Shown: positions 35,707 through 47,807 of the stretch, piece after piece
How positions within the stretch are numbered: position 1 is the first letter of the stretch
Layout of the letters: the number at the start of each line of letters is the position of its first letter
DNA from: Coriolopsis trogii
Lineage: Eukaryota; Basidiomycota; Agaricomycetes; Polyporales; Polyporaceae
Length of the DNA stretch: 64,000 bases
Direction of reading: 5' to 3'
NCBI GenBank assembly: GCA_020543525.1
Contig: JAHYIO010000005.1
Location: 1,709,001-1,773,000 of the forward strand
Position numbers and translations under genes: made by a program
The notes under the pieces: model-generated
Told to the model about the DNA's origin: nothing
Databases searched by the model: none
What the model saw: only the letters and a program-made list of their open reading frames with translations

Positions 35707-38700
35707 CTACCGCTTCGTACGGCGGCCAGCCGGAGGCACGTTCTCGTCGTCTGCGTTGGCGTTCTGGGTGTACAGCGTGGACGTTGAACGGTGAGCGGTA
35801 CGCTCGACGATCGACGTCCCGTCTCGGAAGCGCGTGCGGAACAAAACGTTCGCGTTGGTGAAGAGGCCTTCCTTGAGCGAGACGACGATGAATTGAGAGC
35901 CTTTGAAGCGCGTGCGGAAGAGCTGGCCAATGTGCTGCGTGTGCGAGAGGTCGAGCGCGGCGTCGATCTCGTCGAGGATGTACATTGGCGCGGGCTTGAA
36001 CTGCAACAGTGACATGATCAGGGAGAGCGCGATGAGTGACCTGAGTGATAGGGAGGTTGAGACGGGTTAGCGTCATGTTGACTCGTTGAGGGCCAGACAA
36101 GGGACAGAAGATGGAACGCAAGGGGAAGGTGGTACCGCAAATACATTGACTGAGACTCACCGTTGACCGCCACTGAGCTCCGTCAGACTCTGCTTCCAGA
36201 CTGTGCCAAGGCGGACCTTCACTTCCAAACCCTGCATCAAGTCTTGACCTTCTGGCGGCTGGAGCTTGGCGAAGTTGCCTGGGAGCAACTCGGCGAAGAT
36301 GCCACCAAAGTCGCTGAAAGCCACACATATATCAGAACGGGTAATTGGGGGAGGTATACCAGAGCACTCACCCGTTGACCTTGTTCCACGTCTTCTCCAC
36401 AGCCTCCCGTTTATGCTGGTCGAGAGTCTCAATAGTCTCCAGCATGTGAGCTTTGTCTTCCAGGACCTGATTGATCATCTTCTTGATGTCCGCCTCATTC
36501 TTCTCGACGCTATAGCCTATTGTGAACCTCGTATACATCGAACACAAAGCGGTCAACTTACTTTTCGAGCATGTGGATCGACTTAGGGTTGATCTTCTTC
36601 TTCATCCCGTTCTGCTGGGCCTCGAGTTCTTGCGCTTTCGCGCGCATCTGAGCGATGTCGACCTTCTTGAAGTCGTACGGAGTGCCCGCCTTGCCGAAGT
36701 TGCTACATTGCCCTTGTCAGGTTGTTGCCGCACGGAACACTGAACACAACGTACTCGCGCTCCTCCACAATCCACTCAAACTGCTTCTCGAGATTCGCAG
36801 CGAAGTTCTCGGCCGCTGTCTTCTCCTTGTTCAAGCTCGTGAGGTCATGGTCGAGTTTGGTCATCGTCAAATCGGCGTCCGATATAGCCTGCTTCTTCTC
36901 CTTGATGACGCGGTCGAGCGACTTCAACTCCTCATCGTACCGACTCAATGTCGCACGTTCCTCTGCCAGCTTCTGCTCAGCCTTCTTCGACTTGGCCTAC
37001 GACCACGCAAATGATGTCAACAAGGACCTGACATTCTGAGATACGAGGTCAGGGCTACCAACCTCGTCGTTCGCCAACTCAGCCTGCAGCTTCTCGAGTT
37101 CCTTGTGGAGCTTCTTCATGCCTGCACGCGCCTCTGCAATGTGCTTCTCTGCAGTCTCGATGTCACTCTGGATTTGCTCTGTAAATCACGACGTGAGACA
37201 TCAGGCGCCGTCTCCACCGCGAATTGCTCACCAAGCTCAAGAGTCGCTGTCTGCAACTCTTTTTGCTGGAGCTTCACCGCGGTATTGTGTTTCTGCAGCG
37301 CTTGCTTGCGAGTGGTCACGTCCGCCTGGCCAAGAGACACTACGTGAGTCGGAAGGACAGCATCCGGAAGGAGGAGGCCACACAGACCTTGAGTTCCTCG
37401 ATCTTTCCCTCCTTATTGTTCTTGAAGTCGTTCATATCCTTCTCGAGCTTCTTGATCTCGGCGTTGGCAGCCTCCTGCTTCTCCTTTGCAGCGGCGATCC
37501 TAGCCTTCTGCTCCTCAACGGCCTTGCGTGTCTCTTCCAGATCGGTGCCGATCTAGAACCAGCATCTCGGGAAGTTAGTTAAGGCAATCACAAGTCATGC
37601 AAAGAATCTCATACCCTAGACGCGTTGCTGCCAGTGACTTGCTCCTGAAGGAGCTTGAGCTCGTGTTCCTTCATGCTCAGCTCCCTGGACATCGCCCGCC
37701 ACTTCTCCCGCACAGCATGCGTACGTTCTTCCTCACGCTCCAGCTGCGCGAGCCGCTGACGTGCCTGTTGCAGATTCGCCTCTGCTTCAATTAGCTCTTG
37801 GACTTTGACGAGCACCCGAGAGCTGTTTGGCGCAGACCCGCCGCTGAGAGTACCAGACGGATCGTACACGTCACCCTCAAGAGTGACAGACTTTACTCCG
37901 ATGTCGCGGTGGAATGTGATCTGCTTGGCGGTTTGGGCGTCGTCACAGATAAACGTTCCACCGAAGACGTAGAACATGGCATTCGCGACTTCCTCCGGAT
38001 ACCCGATGAGGGAGATCGCGAGCCGCGCTTTGCCTCCCGATATCCGCTCAGCTGCTTGAACTTTCTGTGGTGGCGGTCAGAGAGTGTTTCTATGACGCAA
38101 CAGGACTGACTCACCGATGCGGGCACGTTGAAGCTCTGGATCCTGTTGAGCGGAATAAGCGTGACACGTCGCTTGAGACGGCCGTTCTGGAGCAGCTGTT
38201 TGCCGACCTCGTCGCTCTCGACTACGACGTTGTAAAGCCGTCCACCAGCTGTGATCTCGAGAGCAGTAGCGGCATTGTGATTCTCGCTATCTAGAGAAAC
38301 GAGCGAGGCGACGAGACCCTTGACTTTGTTACGGTCGAAGTTCGGATACGGTGATGCGTAGTCGAAGTCCAAGTTGCCCATTCGAGCCTTTACGGTGTCG
38401 CGAAACTGTTGTCCATAAGTCATGATGAGATCGGAATAACCAGTATCGAGAGACAAACCTCGGTAAGTCGTCGTGCTTCGTTCTTCGCGTCCCGTAAGGC
38501 CGTCTCGTGCGCTTGCTCCTGTTCCGCACTCCACCCAGTCCCTGCAAGGTTGCGCTTGAGACCTTCGACTGCCGCGCGCATGTTCTCGAGGTTACGGGCG
38601 CCGTCCTTCGCCTCGCGTTCAACGCTCTTGAACTGCTTGTCAAGCTCCTTAAGCTTCTCTTGAGCTAGTTGAAGCTTTTTCTCGGCCTGCGTTTGTTCGG

Positions 38701-40811
38701 CACCTGCTTGGGCCGCTTCCTTCCTCGCGTCAGCGATCTGTCCCAGGAAGCCACCACCCGAATTTGCGCCGTTGTTCGACGAAAGACCTGTGAGGAGCGA
38801 CTGCAGAAGTCCTTCGGCATTGTCAAGGGCGGTCTGAAGAGTGGTCTGCTTGTCCTTGACGGCAGCGTGGGATGCATTGACTTGTTCAACTTGCTGGCGT
38901 TTCTCTTCGAGACTCGCCCGGAGCTACGGCCAACGTAAGTAGGGCCAAACGAGATGGTCAATGCTGCAACGTACGTCCTCCAGCTCCTTCTCTGACGCAG
39001 CAATCTTGCCCTCCTCGTCCTTGATGGTACTGTTCTTGATCTCCACCTGGGTGCGAATCTTCGCGACAACCTTCCCTAACTCGCTGACTTGCTCTTCAAG
39101 CTGCTTGAACCTGCCCCCTTTCTTCAACTCCTTGTCCCTCTCCGCGTTCACCTCGGCCATCTGTTTCTCCGCCGCCTTGATCTCCTTGTCGTACCTGTTC
39201 TTGTCCTTCTTGAAGGCGGCAAGCTCCTTCTCGGCCGCATCAATCTCCTCCTCCTTCGCGACGACGCGTTGATGAGCTTCAGTGTACTCGTACGCGCGCA
39301 AAGTGCGTCCTATCCGCTCGAGCTCGGTGCACGTCCGCTGCCACTGTACGTATGACCTCTTCTCCGCTCGAAGCCTTTCCAGTTTCGGCGTGATTTCTTC
39401 AGCTATGACGGCTTCCAGCTCTTCCACCTTCTTGTTCTTCTTGGCAATAGTGCGCAGACTCTTCTCCTTCCGCTCTTCGAACATACGTGTTCCGGCTGCC
39501 TCCTCGACCATTCCCAGGATCTCTTGCGGTCTCATATTCAACACCTGTATACGTAGTGTGAGTAAATCTGGACCATAGAACCGGTTTGCCAGGTATGAGG
39601 GATAGACGACCGACTCCCGGCCACCAGGAGACGAATGTTGTTGTGCATGCAGGGGACGTGATACTGCGAAAGCAAATGTGGAAGTACTTGGAGTCAAAGA
39701 CGCGACGAGCCCATGTTCCATCCGCCAGTGATAGCGCAACGAATAGAGGACACTTCTCATATGCTCGTATGTCCAGAAACGACACTTATAGTAACATCGT
39801 GGCCATAGAAGTAGGGTCGCAACCATTCTTGTCGGATTCCTCATTCAACGTCGGTGAGAGTGGAGTGGTAGCGTATACAAATCACCGCAACCTCATGCGC
39901 TCACGAGTGATTCATTGCCATCGCACAGTATCCGTTCATTGACAAGCTGAGAGGCACGACACAAGCACACGTACCTTCGTGATACGGCCCTGCATAATGA
40001 GGAAATTCGGGTTGTTGATGTTGAGCTGCACGCTCTGGAAGAGGGTCTGAACATTTTGTTGTGTTGACTTGTGGCCGTTCACCAAGTATTTCGAGATATT
40101 GGGTATGGCAATCTATGGTAGGGTTGGTCCACATTCGTGGTCGTATTTGATCACAGAACGCACCTGCCTGGTAACAGTAACCTGTGGGTAATCCTCAAAT
40201 CCTACGGGGCTCGTGTTCCTATCCGAGTTGTCGAAGACAATCGTTACGCTGGCTTTGGTGACACCCGCTTGACCACGCTTGTAGATGAGATCCTGTTGAT
40301 TCTGTGCGCGCATCTATGGAGAGGTCAGCACGCTGTCAGCTTCAGGAGACCTGGCGTCACTCCGTCCTCGCACGCAGGGGTGCACCGCATACAGGCAAAT
40401 AACACCTGCCCTCGCTGAGCATGAGTACGACGCTCGTACGTACGGAGCCGTCCATGCCTCACGCCTACTTCATCTCACCGGAGTATCAGAAGATAATTAT
40501 ACACTGGCTAGCTCCCGCCTTCGCGAAGCTCTCCATGATCCACGAGTTCCAGCAATCTCCATCCCTACGACCCACTTGGTATTCGATGCTGCCTCTTGTA
40601 TGCGGCGCCCAAATGTGCAGATAGTGAGAAATATGGTACTCACCGACGCCATGTTCGTAAGACCCAAGACGAAGCATATCGCATCTAGAATGTTGGACTT
40701 GCCTGAGCCGTTCAGACCGGTAATGGCGTTGAAAGATGGATCCCAGCCGGTAATCTGCGTCCGCACGGGATACGACTTGAAGCCGTCGAGGATGAGCTCC
40801 TGAATGTGCAT
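35707..40811 (-). CDS. SMC2: Condensin subunit SMC2
   Basis: Core ATPase of condensin, which compacts chromosomes in mitosis with SMC4 and non-SMC subunits in the nucleus. The full architecture is present across a dozen or so exons. The N-terminal head begins [20 protein letters not shown] with Walker [15 protein letters not shown]. Next come [20 protein letters not shown] and [20 protein letters not shown], the first long coiled coil, and the hinge ([53 protein letters not shown]). The second coiled coil follows. The C-terminal head carries the ABC signature [16 protein letters not shown], Walker [13 protein letters not shown] and [33 protein letters not shown] separates it from other SMC classes. 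The last residues ([11 protein letters not shown]) are basic. Two introns are long for this genome, near 40.32-40.63 and 39.55-39.97 kb. Confidence 0.97.
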
Positions 40812-41066
40812 GGTTGGGGTCGCCCGAAGGCAGACGAAGACGGGCTGGACGTATGGTTGCCGCTGTGGAAGTCGTTGTTCGACGCGTTGGTGGCGCGTCG
40901 CGTCGCGTTCAACGTGTTTTGCGACTCCGCGCCAAACCGTGTTGGTCATGTGCTCCGAGTACTTGGGCGGCTTGCACAATAAGGGAACGCGGACTCATGC
41001 TTGGATTACAACCACGACCTTCTTGTCAACAACCTACGCCTACAGCCAGTCTGTATACATTACTAT
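40812..41066. promoter_or_regulatory. Shared divergent promoter, SMC2 / DUF262 gene
   Basis: Only 255 bp separate the SMC2 start codon (minus) from the DUF262-protein start codon (plus), so both promoters and 5' UTRs must share it. No specific factor-binding site could be assigned by eye. Confidence 0.6.
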
Positions 41067-44000
41067 ATGCTCTCTGATTGGGACTCCAGCCTCACCGAGT
41101 TCTCGTCGTCCGACGAGGAAGAGTATGTTCGCGCGCCCAAGAAGGCGCGGAAACTTCAGCAGGGCGAATATAGAGTATGCGGCTCAAGCCTCACGCATAT
41201 ATGGGGCTACGTACAGTCTTGAGCTTATAATCTTGCTTGTAGGTGGAGCGTTCTCTGTGTAAATACCGCACAACCACAACCACCACGGAAAACTTGTATA
41301 GTAGGTGTCCAAGCCTCTTTCCCAGCCAAAGCAACAATTGAGCCCTGCCATCATCTAATAGATCAGATAATCGACAACAGTATAGACCTCAACCCGGAGT
41401 ATCAACGAGGTCGGATATATGCCATCTCAACGGACCGTGCTCGTCGGACCTGACAACGTCTTGCAGATATCGTCTGGCCAGAGGTGAAGCAGTCGGGCTT
41501 GATAGATTCTATACTGAGGAACTTCTACATCCCACCCGTCATATTCGGTGAGCATGTGGCCCAACGAACTGTATGGATATCTGCCAATCACCACGCCAGC
41601 TGTCACAACGAACGATGATGGCTTCCAAACTCGTGTCTGCATCGATGGAAAGCAGAGATTAACGTCGATCCAGATGTGAGTCCTCCATGTCCATAGTTGA
41701 ATTCTATACCCCGGGTTACAGGCGCCCTTCATGCGCTCCGATGTTCCACCCTGCTCTGAGCGCGGTCCTGACCATCATCTCCTGCCGATAGGTTCATGGA
41801 TGGAATGGTGAGTGGCTCGTACATCATAAGAGCGTCGCAACTGACGTAGGCGGTACCCATACATGCACGCTAGCTACCCCGTAAGTATTTTGCCGTTCCG
41901 TTCGATAGACGCAATAACTTAGCGGTTTATTCAGATAGGGATAAGTGAGCGTCCACGACGCTGTATCCTATTCTCGCTGACATTCGTGCTCAAGCATCAC
42001 TGGCAAGAAGTATTGGTCCAAGCCCACAGCAGGGGAAACTCGGCTTATTCTTCCAAGGGCCCTCATGCAGACATTCCTGCGCTCGCAAGTCACTTGTATC
42101 GAGTACGACGGGTTGACAGACGAGCAAGAGCGTGAGATATTTCAAGTGAGCGCGAGCATGCCTTTCAATACATTACACGAAGTTCACTACGGCGCAGCGA
42201 GTGCAACTTGGTGTCGCCTTAACTCCAGCCGGTGGGGACCACAATCTATCTCCGTTCGTCCCTCCTTCTGAATGCAGATAACAGAGCGCATCCAGGCGAT
42301 GTCAGGACCATGGTCGTCACTCATTCGAGAGGTACAGTCCATAGTCCTGGGCCAGGATGGGTTTGGTGAGGATCTCAATTGGGGCCACGACCGCGGCAGA
42401 GATTTTCAGTGCCTCGCTACAATCAGTTGGCTCATCACCAACAAGGCGACGACTTCGTTCCCCACGGTTTCCAGGTTGGAGAAATGGCTGGCGCTGACAA
42501 CGCCGGTGGAACCCAACATGCGCGCGACAGTACTCGAGACGTTCGAGATCTTCATCGCCCTTGTCAGGGATAAGAAGTGTAATCTTCCATTCCAGAAGCC
42601 GGCGCGCGTGTCTCCAGTCGAATTCACTATGATTGGCATACTCATCCACAAGTTCAAGGACACACTCTCAATGACGCAACTATCGAGTGCCATTTGGCAG
42701 ATGCGCGCAGACGTGCGCAAGGAATTTCAAGACGTACGAGCAAATAGTAAGGTTACGAAGTGGATGTTCGGCTTCCTCGACAAACGCCTGAAGGTGTCCT
42801 CGCTCGCTTCCGATGCAAAGGGTGACAAACCCGCCGCTCGGACCATAAAGGACCTGCGCGCTCTGGGCAGGAGTAGCCCGGCAGCTGCGAGTCCACTCCC
42901 CGCCGTCAAGCAGAAGGCGAAGCGACGGAGAGTGGAGGAAACCGAGAGTAGCGACGACTCGGAGTACGAAGCTCGTCCTAAAAGGCGGGCCTCTATGCCT
43001 GACGCTACCTCTTCCCGTGCAGCTAAGGCGAAAGCTGCACTGCCTTCCAAGAAGCCCAACACGACGAAAAAGGTTTCCGCGCGGGCTGGCGCTTCCAAGG
43101 CCTCCTCGTCCAAAGCCGCCAACAAGCCTCCTGCCAAGTCTGCGAAGACCGCTGCGACTGCTCCAGTGTCACCGGTGCAAACGACTGCATCGATGTCCTC
43201 CACAGCGCAGAAGGAAAAAGCATCCATTGGACGGATAACGACCCGGACGACGAGGACGGCAATGTCCGCTGCTGCCAACTTCTTACCTGAGGTGGCCCAA
43301 GCCCCGATCAGCATCCCTCTCGCTGCTTCCATCAGTCGCAAGAAACCTGTGGGGACGTCTTCGACGTCTGCTACCGTGTTGGAGCCTGTTGTGAAGATGG
43401 AAGTAGACGCGAATGCTCCGTCTCTGAATGACGCTCCGAACGACGACTCAATGTCGGTGTTTGCCACTAGCGTAGCACTTGCCCATAATCTGATGACATT
43501 GCATTCAGGGCTGTGGATGAAGCACCGCATGCGGTTCAGGTGTGTCAACGCAAACCTAGCCTCACAATATCCCAGTCGCTGATGCACGCGCATCGTCAGG
43601 CCGGGCAAGGAGGCACCGTCCCGATGAAGCACGCATCTATTACGCCGATGAGACAATCACCATCCGTTAATATGGCTGCAGGCTCTAAAACGAGCACGAT
43701 TCCTACACTTTCTATCGACACCACTTCCCAGTTGCGCGCCGCCTCCTCAGCGATACCTGCTCCCCCGCCTCCTCCAGCCATCTTGATGTCCGCAGTCCCG
43801 AGCGCGAGCACTCCAAGCGCGGATTTGCAGCGCCTTGCTCACATGACACTCCGGGACCTCAAGTCTCCTCCTGCAGGGACTCGCAGTGACCGCGACCGGG
43901 ATCGGGACAGGGAAAGTCCCTATGGGGACAGAGACAGAGATAGGGATCGCGATCGTGATCGTGACCGTGACCCGTACAGGGACAGAGACCGCGAGCGAGA

Positions 44001-44208
44001 TCGATACGGTTACCGTAGCTCTGGCAGGGACAAGTCGAGGACCAGAGACCGGAGTCGCAACAGGGATCACAGGGATCGGAGCCGTAGCAAGGAGCGCGGA
44101 CAACGGGACTGGGAGCTTCCTGATCGCGACAGGTGGCGGAGAGACAAGAGCCGTGCAAGGGAGGCTGATAGCGATCGCTCCTACCATAAGAGTAGGCGAT
44201 GGTATTGA
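41067..44208 (+). CDS. DUF262 (GmrSD N-terminal type) protein with basic and Arg-Asp-rich tail
   Basis: Multi-exon gene for a protein of roughly 800 aa. It opens MLSDWDSSLTEFSSSDEEEY (acidic, then KKARK). The DUF262/ParB-like domain follows: IIDNSIDLNPEYQRDIVWP, then LIDSILRNFYIPPVIF, then the hallmark CIDGKQRLTSIQMFMDGM and the ITGKKYW region, EYDGLTDEQEREIFQ and RVQLGVALTPAERIQAMSG. Key exons are 41362-41409, 41467-41547, 41792-41807, 41874-41880, 41935-41944, 41995-42145 and 42198-42231; 42285 opens the long exon. The 7- and 10-nt exons are needed to keep frame. After a helical region (to about 42770) come Lys/Ala/Ser-rich sequence and, past a tentative intron at 43450-43508, a Pro-rich piece. 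A tail of ~100 residues dominated by Arg-Asp and Arg-Ser dipeptides ends SYHKSRRWY-stop. In prokaryotes DUF262 proteins act in restriction of modified DNA; the eukaryotic role is unknown. The tail implies nuclear or RNA association. Confidence 0.85.
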
Positions 44209-44899
44209 CTGCCGGGTACGTTGGGATGTTGTCTTCTATCATGGACATGCACGGGGCTGACGTATGATATATTGCGACAGTGTACGTGGGCCGCACTGGT
44301 TGCGTCGCCACTCTGCGTAGTGCGCTGGCAGAGACAGCTACATCGAGAAGTGTGCATAAACATCCTATCCATCGTGAAGTTCGCCCGAAGTAGAGAAGTG
44401 TCCCCGTCTCATGTTGTGTGTTGCGATACTGAAGTTATTGGTAGCCCGACGACATGCTTACAGTACTCTATACGTGTCAGGGTCGTGAATGCGAGCCACT
44501 GTCATTGTCTCCCACCTATCATCCCTGTCGTTCAGGTTCCGGCCTATCTGTTGGATAACAGATCCGATGTGCAGCGGCATGCTAGAGCGCTCGGATGTGA
44601 TGTATGCGAGAGCGACTCGCGTGACGCACGTTCGTGCCTCCTGAGAGCCGTTAGCATCATGGCACCTGCTGAATGATGGTGTCGTCCGCGGGGAGATATA
44701 GAGGTCTCCCATCTCTTCCTTCTCTCCTACTTTGTTCGCGAGCACTGCCCGCAGCGTAGAGTCCCGGGCTGTCCTTGCGCGTCTGGAAGCGTTCATATGA
44801 TGTGCTCACCCTTTGTTACTTGCCACGCCTTCTCACCCAGCTTCAAATTAGCTTAGTGCAACTCGCGCTCTTGGACCGCGCCTATACAGGATCTCAATC
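44209..44899. other. Intergenic, tandem plus-strand genes
   Basis: 3' flank of the DUF262 gene and 5' flank of the DUF6535 gene. No gene was recognised. A plus-strand open frame at 44221-44676 lacks any motif. Confidence 0.5.
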
Positions 44900-47349
44900 A
44901 TGCACGCCCTTGGACGACATACAAGCCGGGTCCAACGTGGAACGTCAGTTGGGTGGTCTCGGCAAACGGAGAAGAGACGGTCACGCGAGGCTGAAGTGAG
45001 CCACCCATAACTATCACGGAACACATCGTTGATGCTGCCTACTGACCCGAGTATCAGCTGGTGTCCAAGCACAGTGGCGAGCTCGGAGAGACAATTGTGG
45101 AGGTACACGTGAGTCATACCTTGACCCGCAAGACATATGTAAGCTTCAATGCTCCTCGGGTTACAGGAATATGAACCGAAATCTCCGACTTCGATCAGTC
45201 CGTCCACGACTCGAAGTGCACTTGCTGCCGATGCATGGATGGAGTGTGCCAGAGCTCTGAAGGATCACGACGATGCCAAAATCCAGGGATGGAAGGAGGA
45301 AATCGACACACATCTTGTCTTCGTACGTGTCTCCGGTCACATTGAGGCAGTCTATGGCCCGCTCACTGGCTCGACCAGGCGGGTCTGTTCTCCGCGATCC
45401 TGACGGCCTTCAACGTCGAGGCATACAAGCTGTTACTCCCGCAGAACCAAACCCAAATCCAAAACTCGAACGATTCCTCCGACTCGTCTACGACAGACGA
45501 CCTCCTGCGCATGCTAGTAGTCATGACAGCGCAGGTTAACGGCGTGGACCTCAATACGCTCGCTCTGAACACTACCGCAGGGCCTATGTCTGCTGTCGGC
45601 AACAGTGGCCAAAATCCAAACTACAACGCTGTTCTCATCAATGCCTTCTGGTTCTGCAGTCTCATATGCAGTCTGGCTGCTGCTTCCATCAGCATCCTGG
45701 TCAAGCAATGGCTCAACCAGTACTCGACCCGCTTGGCCAGCGCGTCTCCTGAGATCGCGCGACTCCGACAGTTCCGCCACGATAATCTGAAGAAGTGGAA
45801 GATTGAAGCGGTCATGATGCTCCTCCCCATACTCCTGCAGAGTGCGCTCGTCCTCTTTCTTCTGGGGCTTATCGAATTCCTCTTGCCCTTGAGCGAGAAC
45901 AAGGCGGTCGTGGTGGCCGCCACCGTCCTCATCGCGGCTCTGCTCGCATTCCTCCTCGTTACAACTCTCCTTCCAACATTCATGCCCGACTGCGCGTACC
46001 AGTCCCCCCAGGCGTGGGGCGTCTTCGTCGCTTTCCAAGCGCTGAAGAAGCCCGCTCGCGCCCTCGCACGTCGGATGACCGCATACGCGACACGAATTGC
46101 CGCCTCGCACGCCGACGGTGCGCTCAGTCGCCTGCGACACCGCTGGGCCGTCAAGGTGAACAGAAAGTTGACGCGGTTCGCGGATAAGCCGGCGACATAC
46201 AGCTGGGCCGCGCGCGAGCGCATCCTCGTCGAGGACAATGACGCGGTCCTCGACCAACACATGCTCGTTGCCGCCGACGCTATCTTCCTCGACGATACTC
46301 TACTCCGGGACGTCGTGCAGCCATGTCTGCGAGACATGCCGACAGCCTCCGCGGTACAATGCTATTATGATATCATGTCTCACCGTGCTGACCGTGTCGT
46401 GGGTGGTGTCCTCTACTTCGACGAGCACGGCACTTCGCGGGCGGAGTCGCTCGCGGTCCTCACCGACCTCAGCCTCGACATGTTGGAGAAGACGAGGATG
46501 GACCACGTCTCCTGGGGTCATCCAATGAGGATACTGCAGATTCTGGAGCCGCTGCTTGTGCGCACGTTGCCTCTCACGTATTGTCACTTCTGCCGCGCCT
46601 TGTTCTCGCTGCTCAACCATCCGGAGCGCAAGGTGCGCCAGCCCGCCTTGTCCATATTGTACCAGCAACTGTCAAAAAATCTCGAGTTGGCGGCGCAGCA
46701 CGCCTCTCTTGGCTGTCACGGTATGTGCACTTACTTGTCATGTGTGCACAAGATAGCCACTAATCGACGTCCCACCTCCCCGCCCCTCCTAGACTTCAGC
46801 GCCTTAGTGGCGTTCATTAGCAACGCCCGGACGGACGACCACCACCACGACGACATTAAGCACTTCCTCGACGCCTGCGATCTCGTCATCTCTCTCGCGA
46901 TCCTTCCGGGCATGCAGTCAAAGTCAGAGCCAGGGGACTCGACCAGCACTCCGCCGGACGTGTGCACTTACCTGCGCGACACCCTCCGCCACTTGCGCGA
47001 CTTCTTCCGGACCCCGCGCTGGAAGAACGAGCCGCGCCTTCTTTACTCCATCTCCCGCGTCGCACCGCACCTCCTCGCCCTGCAGCGGCGATACCCCCAC
47101 GTGGTCGAGGACGAGCTCGTGGACGTCCTGGGCGACGTCGCGAAGCAGGCGCGGACGCTTAACAGGGACGGGAATTGGGAGGACAAGCTGATGATACTGG
47201 AGGCGACGTTGGACGAGCTGCAGGCGCTGAGGCAAACCTCGGGGGTGGGAGGAGGCTCGATTACCCCGTCGACGAACGAAGAGCGCCTGCACACTAGGAG
47301 GCCGTCGCTGATGCGCTCGGGCACGCCTCTGGTGATGTTGGATGCATAG
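44900..47349 (+). CDS. DUF6535-domain membrane protein
   Basis: Basidiomycete-specific integral membrane protein, ~731 aa with the last intron removed (755 if retained). Exons: 44900-44995, 45058-45102, 45167-45322, then 45379-46720 and 46793-47349. The DUF6535 domain spans ~residues 65-300: AWMECARALKDHD and WKEEIDTHLVFAGLFSAILTAFNVE (first helix), then FWFCSLICSLAAASISILVKQW (second). After a basic loop comes a hydrophobic pair (LLPILLQSALVLFLLGLIEFL; VVVAATVLIAALLAFLLVTTL). The rest is a long soluble region with helical repeat character. I chose the distal Met (MHALGRH) because three in-phase exons join it to EYEPKSPTSIS; a start at 45149 is the alternative. Function is unknown for the family. 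Confidence 0.88.
46721..46792 (+). other. Probable in-frame intron of the DUF6535 gene
   Basis: A 72-nt segment begins GTATGT and ends CTCCTAG after a pyrimidine-rich run, with CTAATC as a possible branch site. Its length is a multiple of three and it has no stop, so it can be read through or spliced without changing frame. Splicing joins GCH to DFSALVAF. Confidence 0.6.
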
Positions 47350-47807
47350 GGAGGACGTGAGTCCTTATAAGTTCGAGTACGATCAGTTCACGAGGGCGAA
47401 GTCGGTACGTAGGAAGATCAAGTCGTCGCAATGACGATTGTCGTATATCAAGGTAAGAGTTGGAGCCGTTGTAACCGCGTGGTCAAATGAATGACAATGT
47501 ATGCGTAGATTGCGAGAACACGGCCAGAGGATGGATTCGGCGAAGTCATCGTGCGCCAGTCATGTCCGAGACGACAACTTCCTGACGTATTCCTGCTCGG
47601 GCCACTCGGAGTGTAATCCCTGTTCAGTACAAGAAGACACGCTCTGCAATGAGAAATATTCAGAGATGTGGTATGGGCGCGGTAGTTGGGTCGACAGACA
47701 TTTCACGACTTATGCAACACAATATATGATAACGTTCTCACGACCAGCCTACAATCTGAAGTCCCTGACGCCGTACGAGGGCGCGATAGAAGTGATACGT
47801 TTGTCTC
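47350..47807. other. Intergenic, convergent 3' ends
   Basis: Between the DUF6535 stop (plus) and the SDR stop (minus). No coding signal was seen. Confidence 0.5.

Noticed and set aside
41808..41873. Shorter intron (acceptor at 41862) in the DUF262 gene
   Set aside because: It leads to an in-frame TAG at once; the acceptor at 41873 with the 7-nt exon restores the family sequence.
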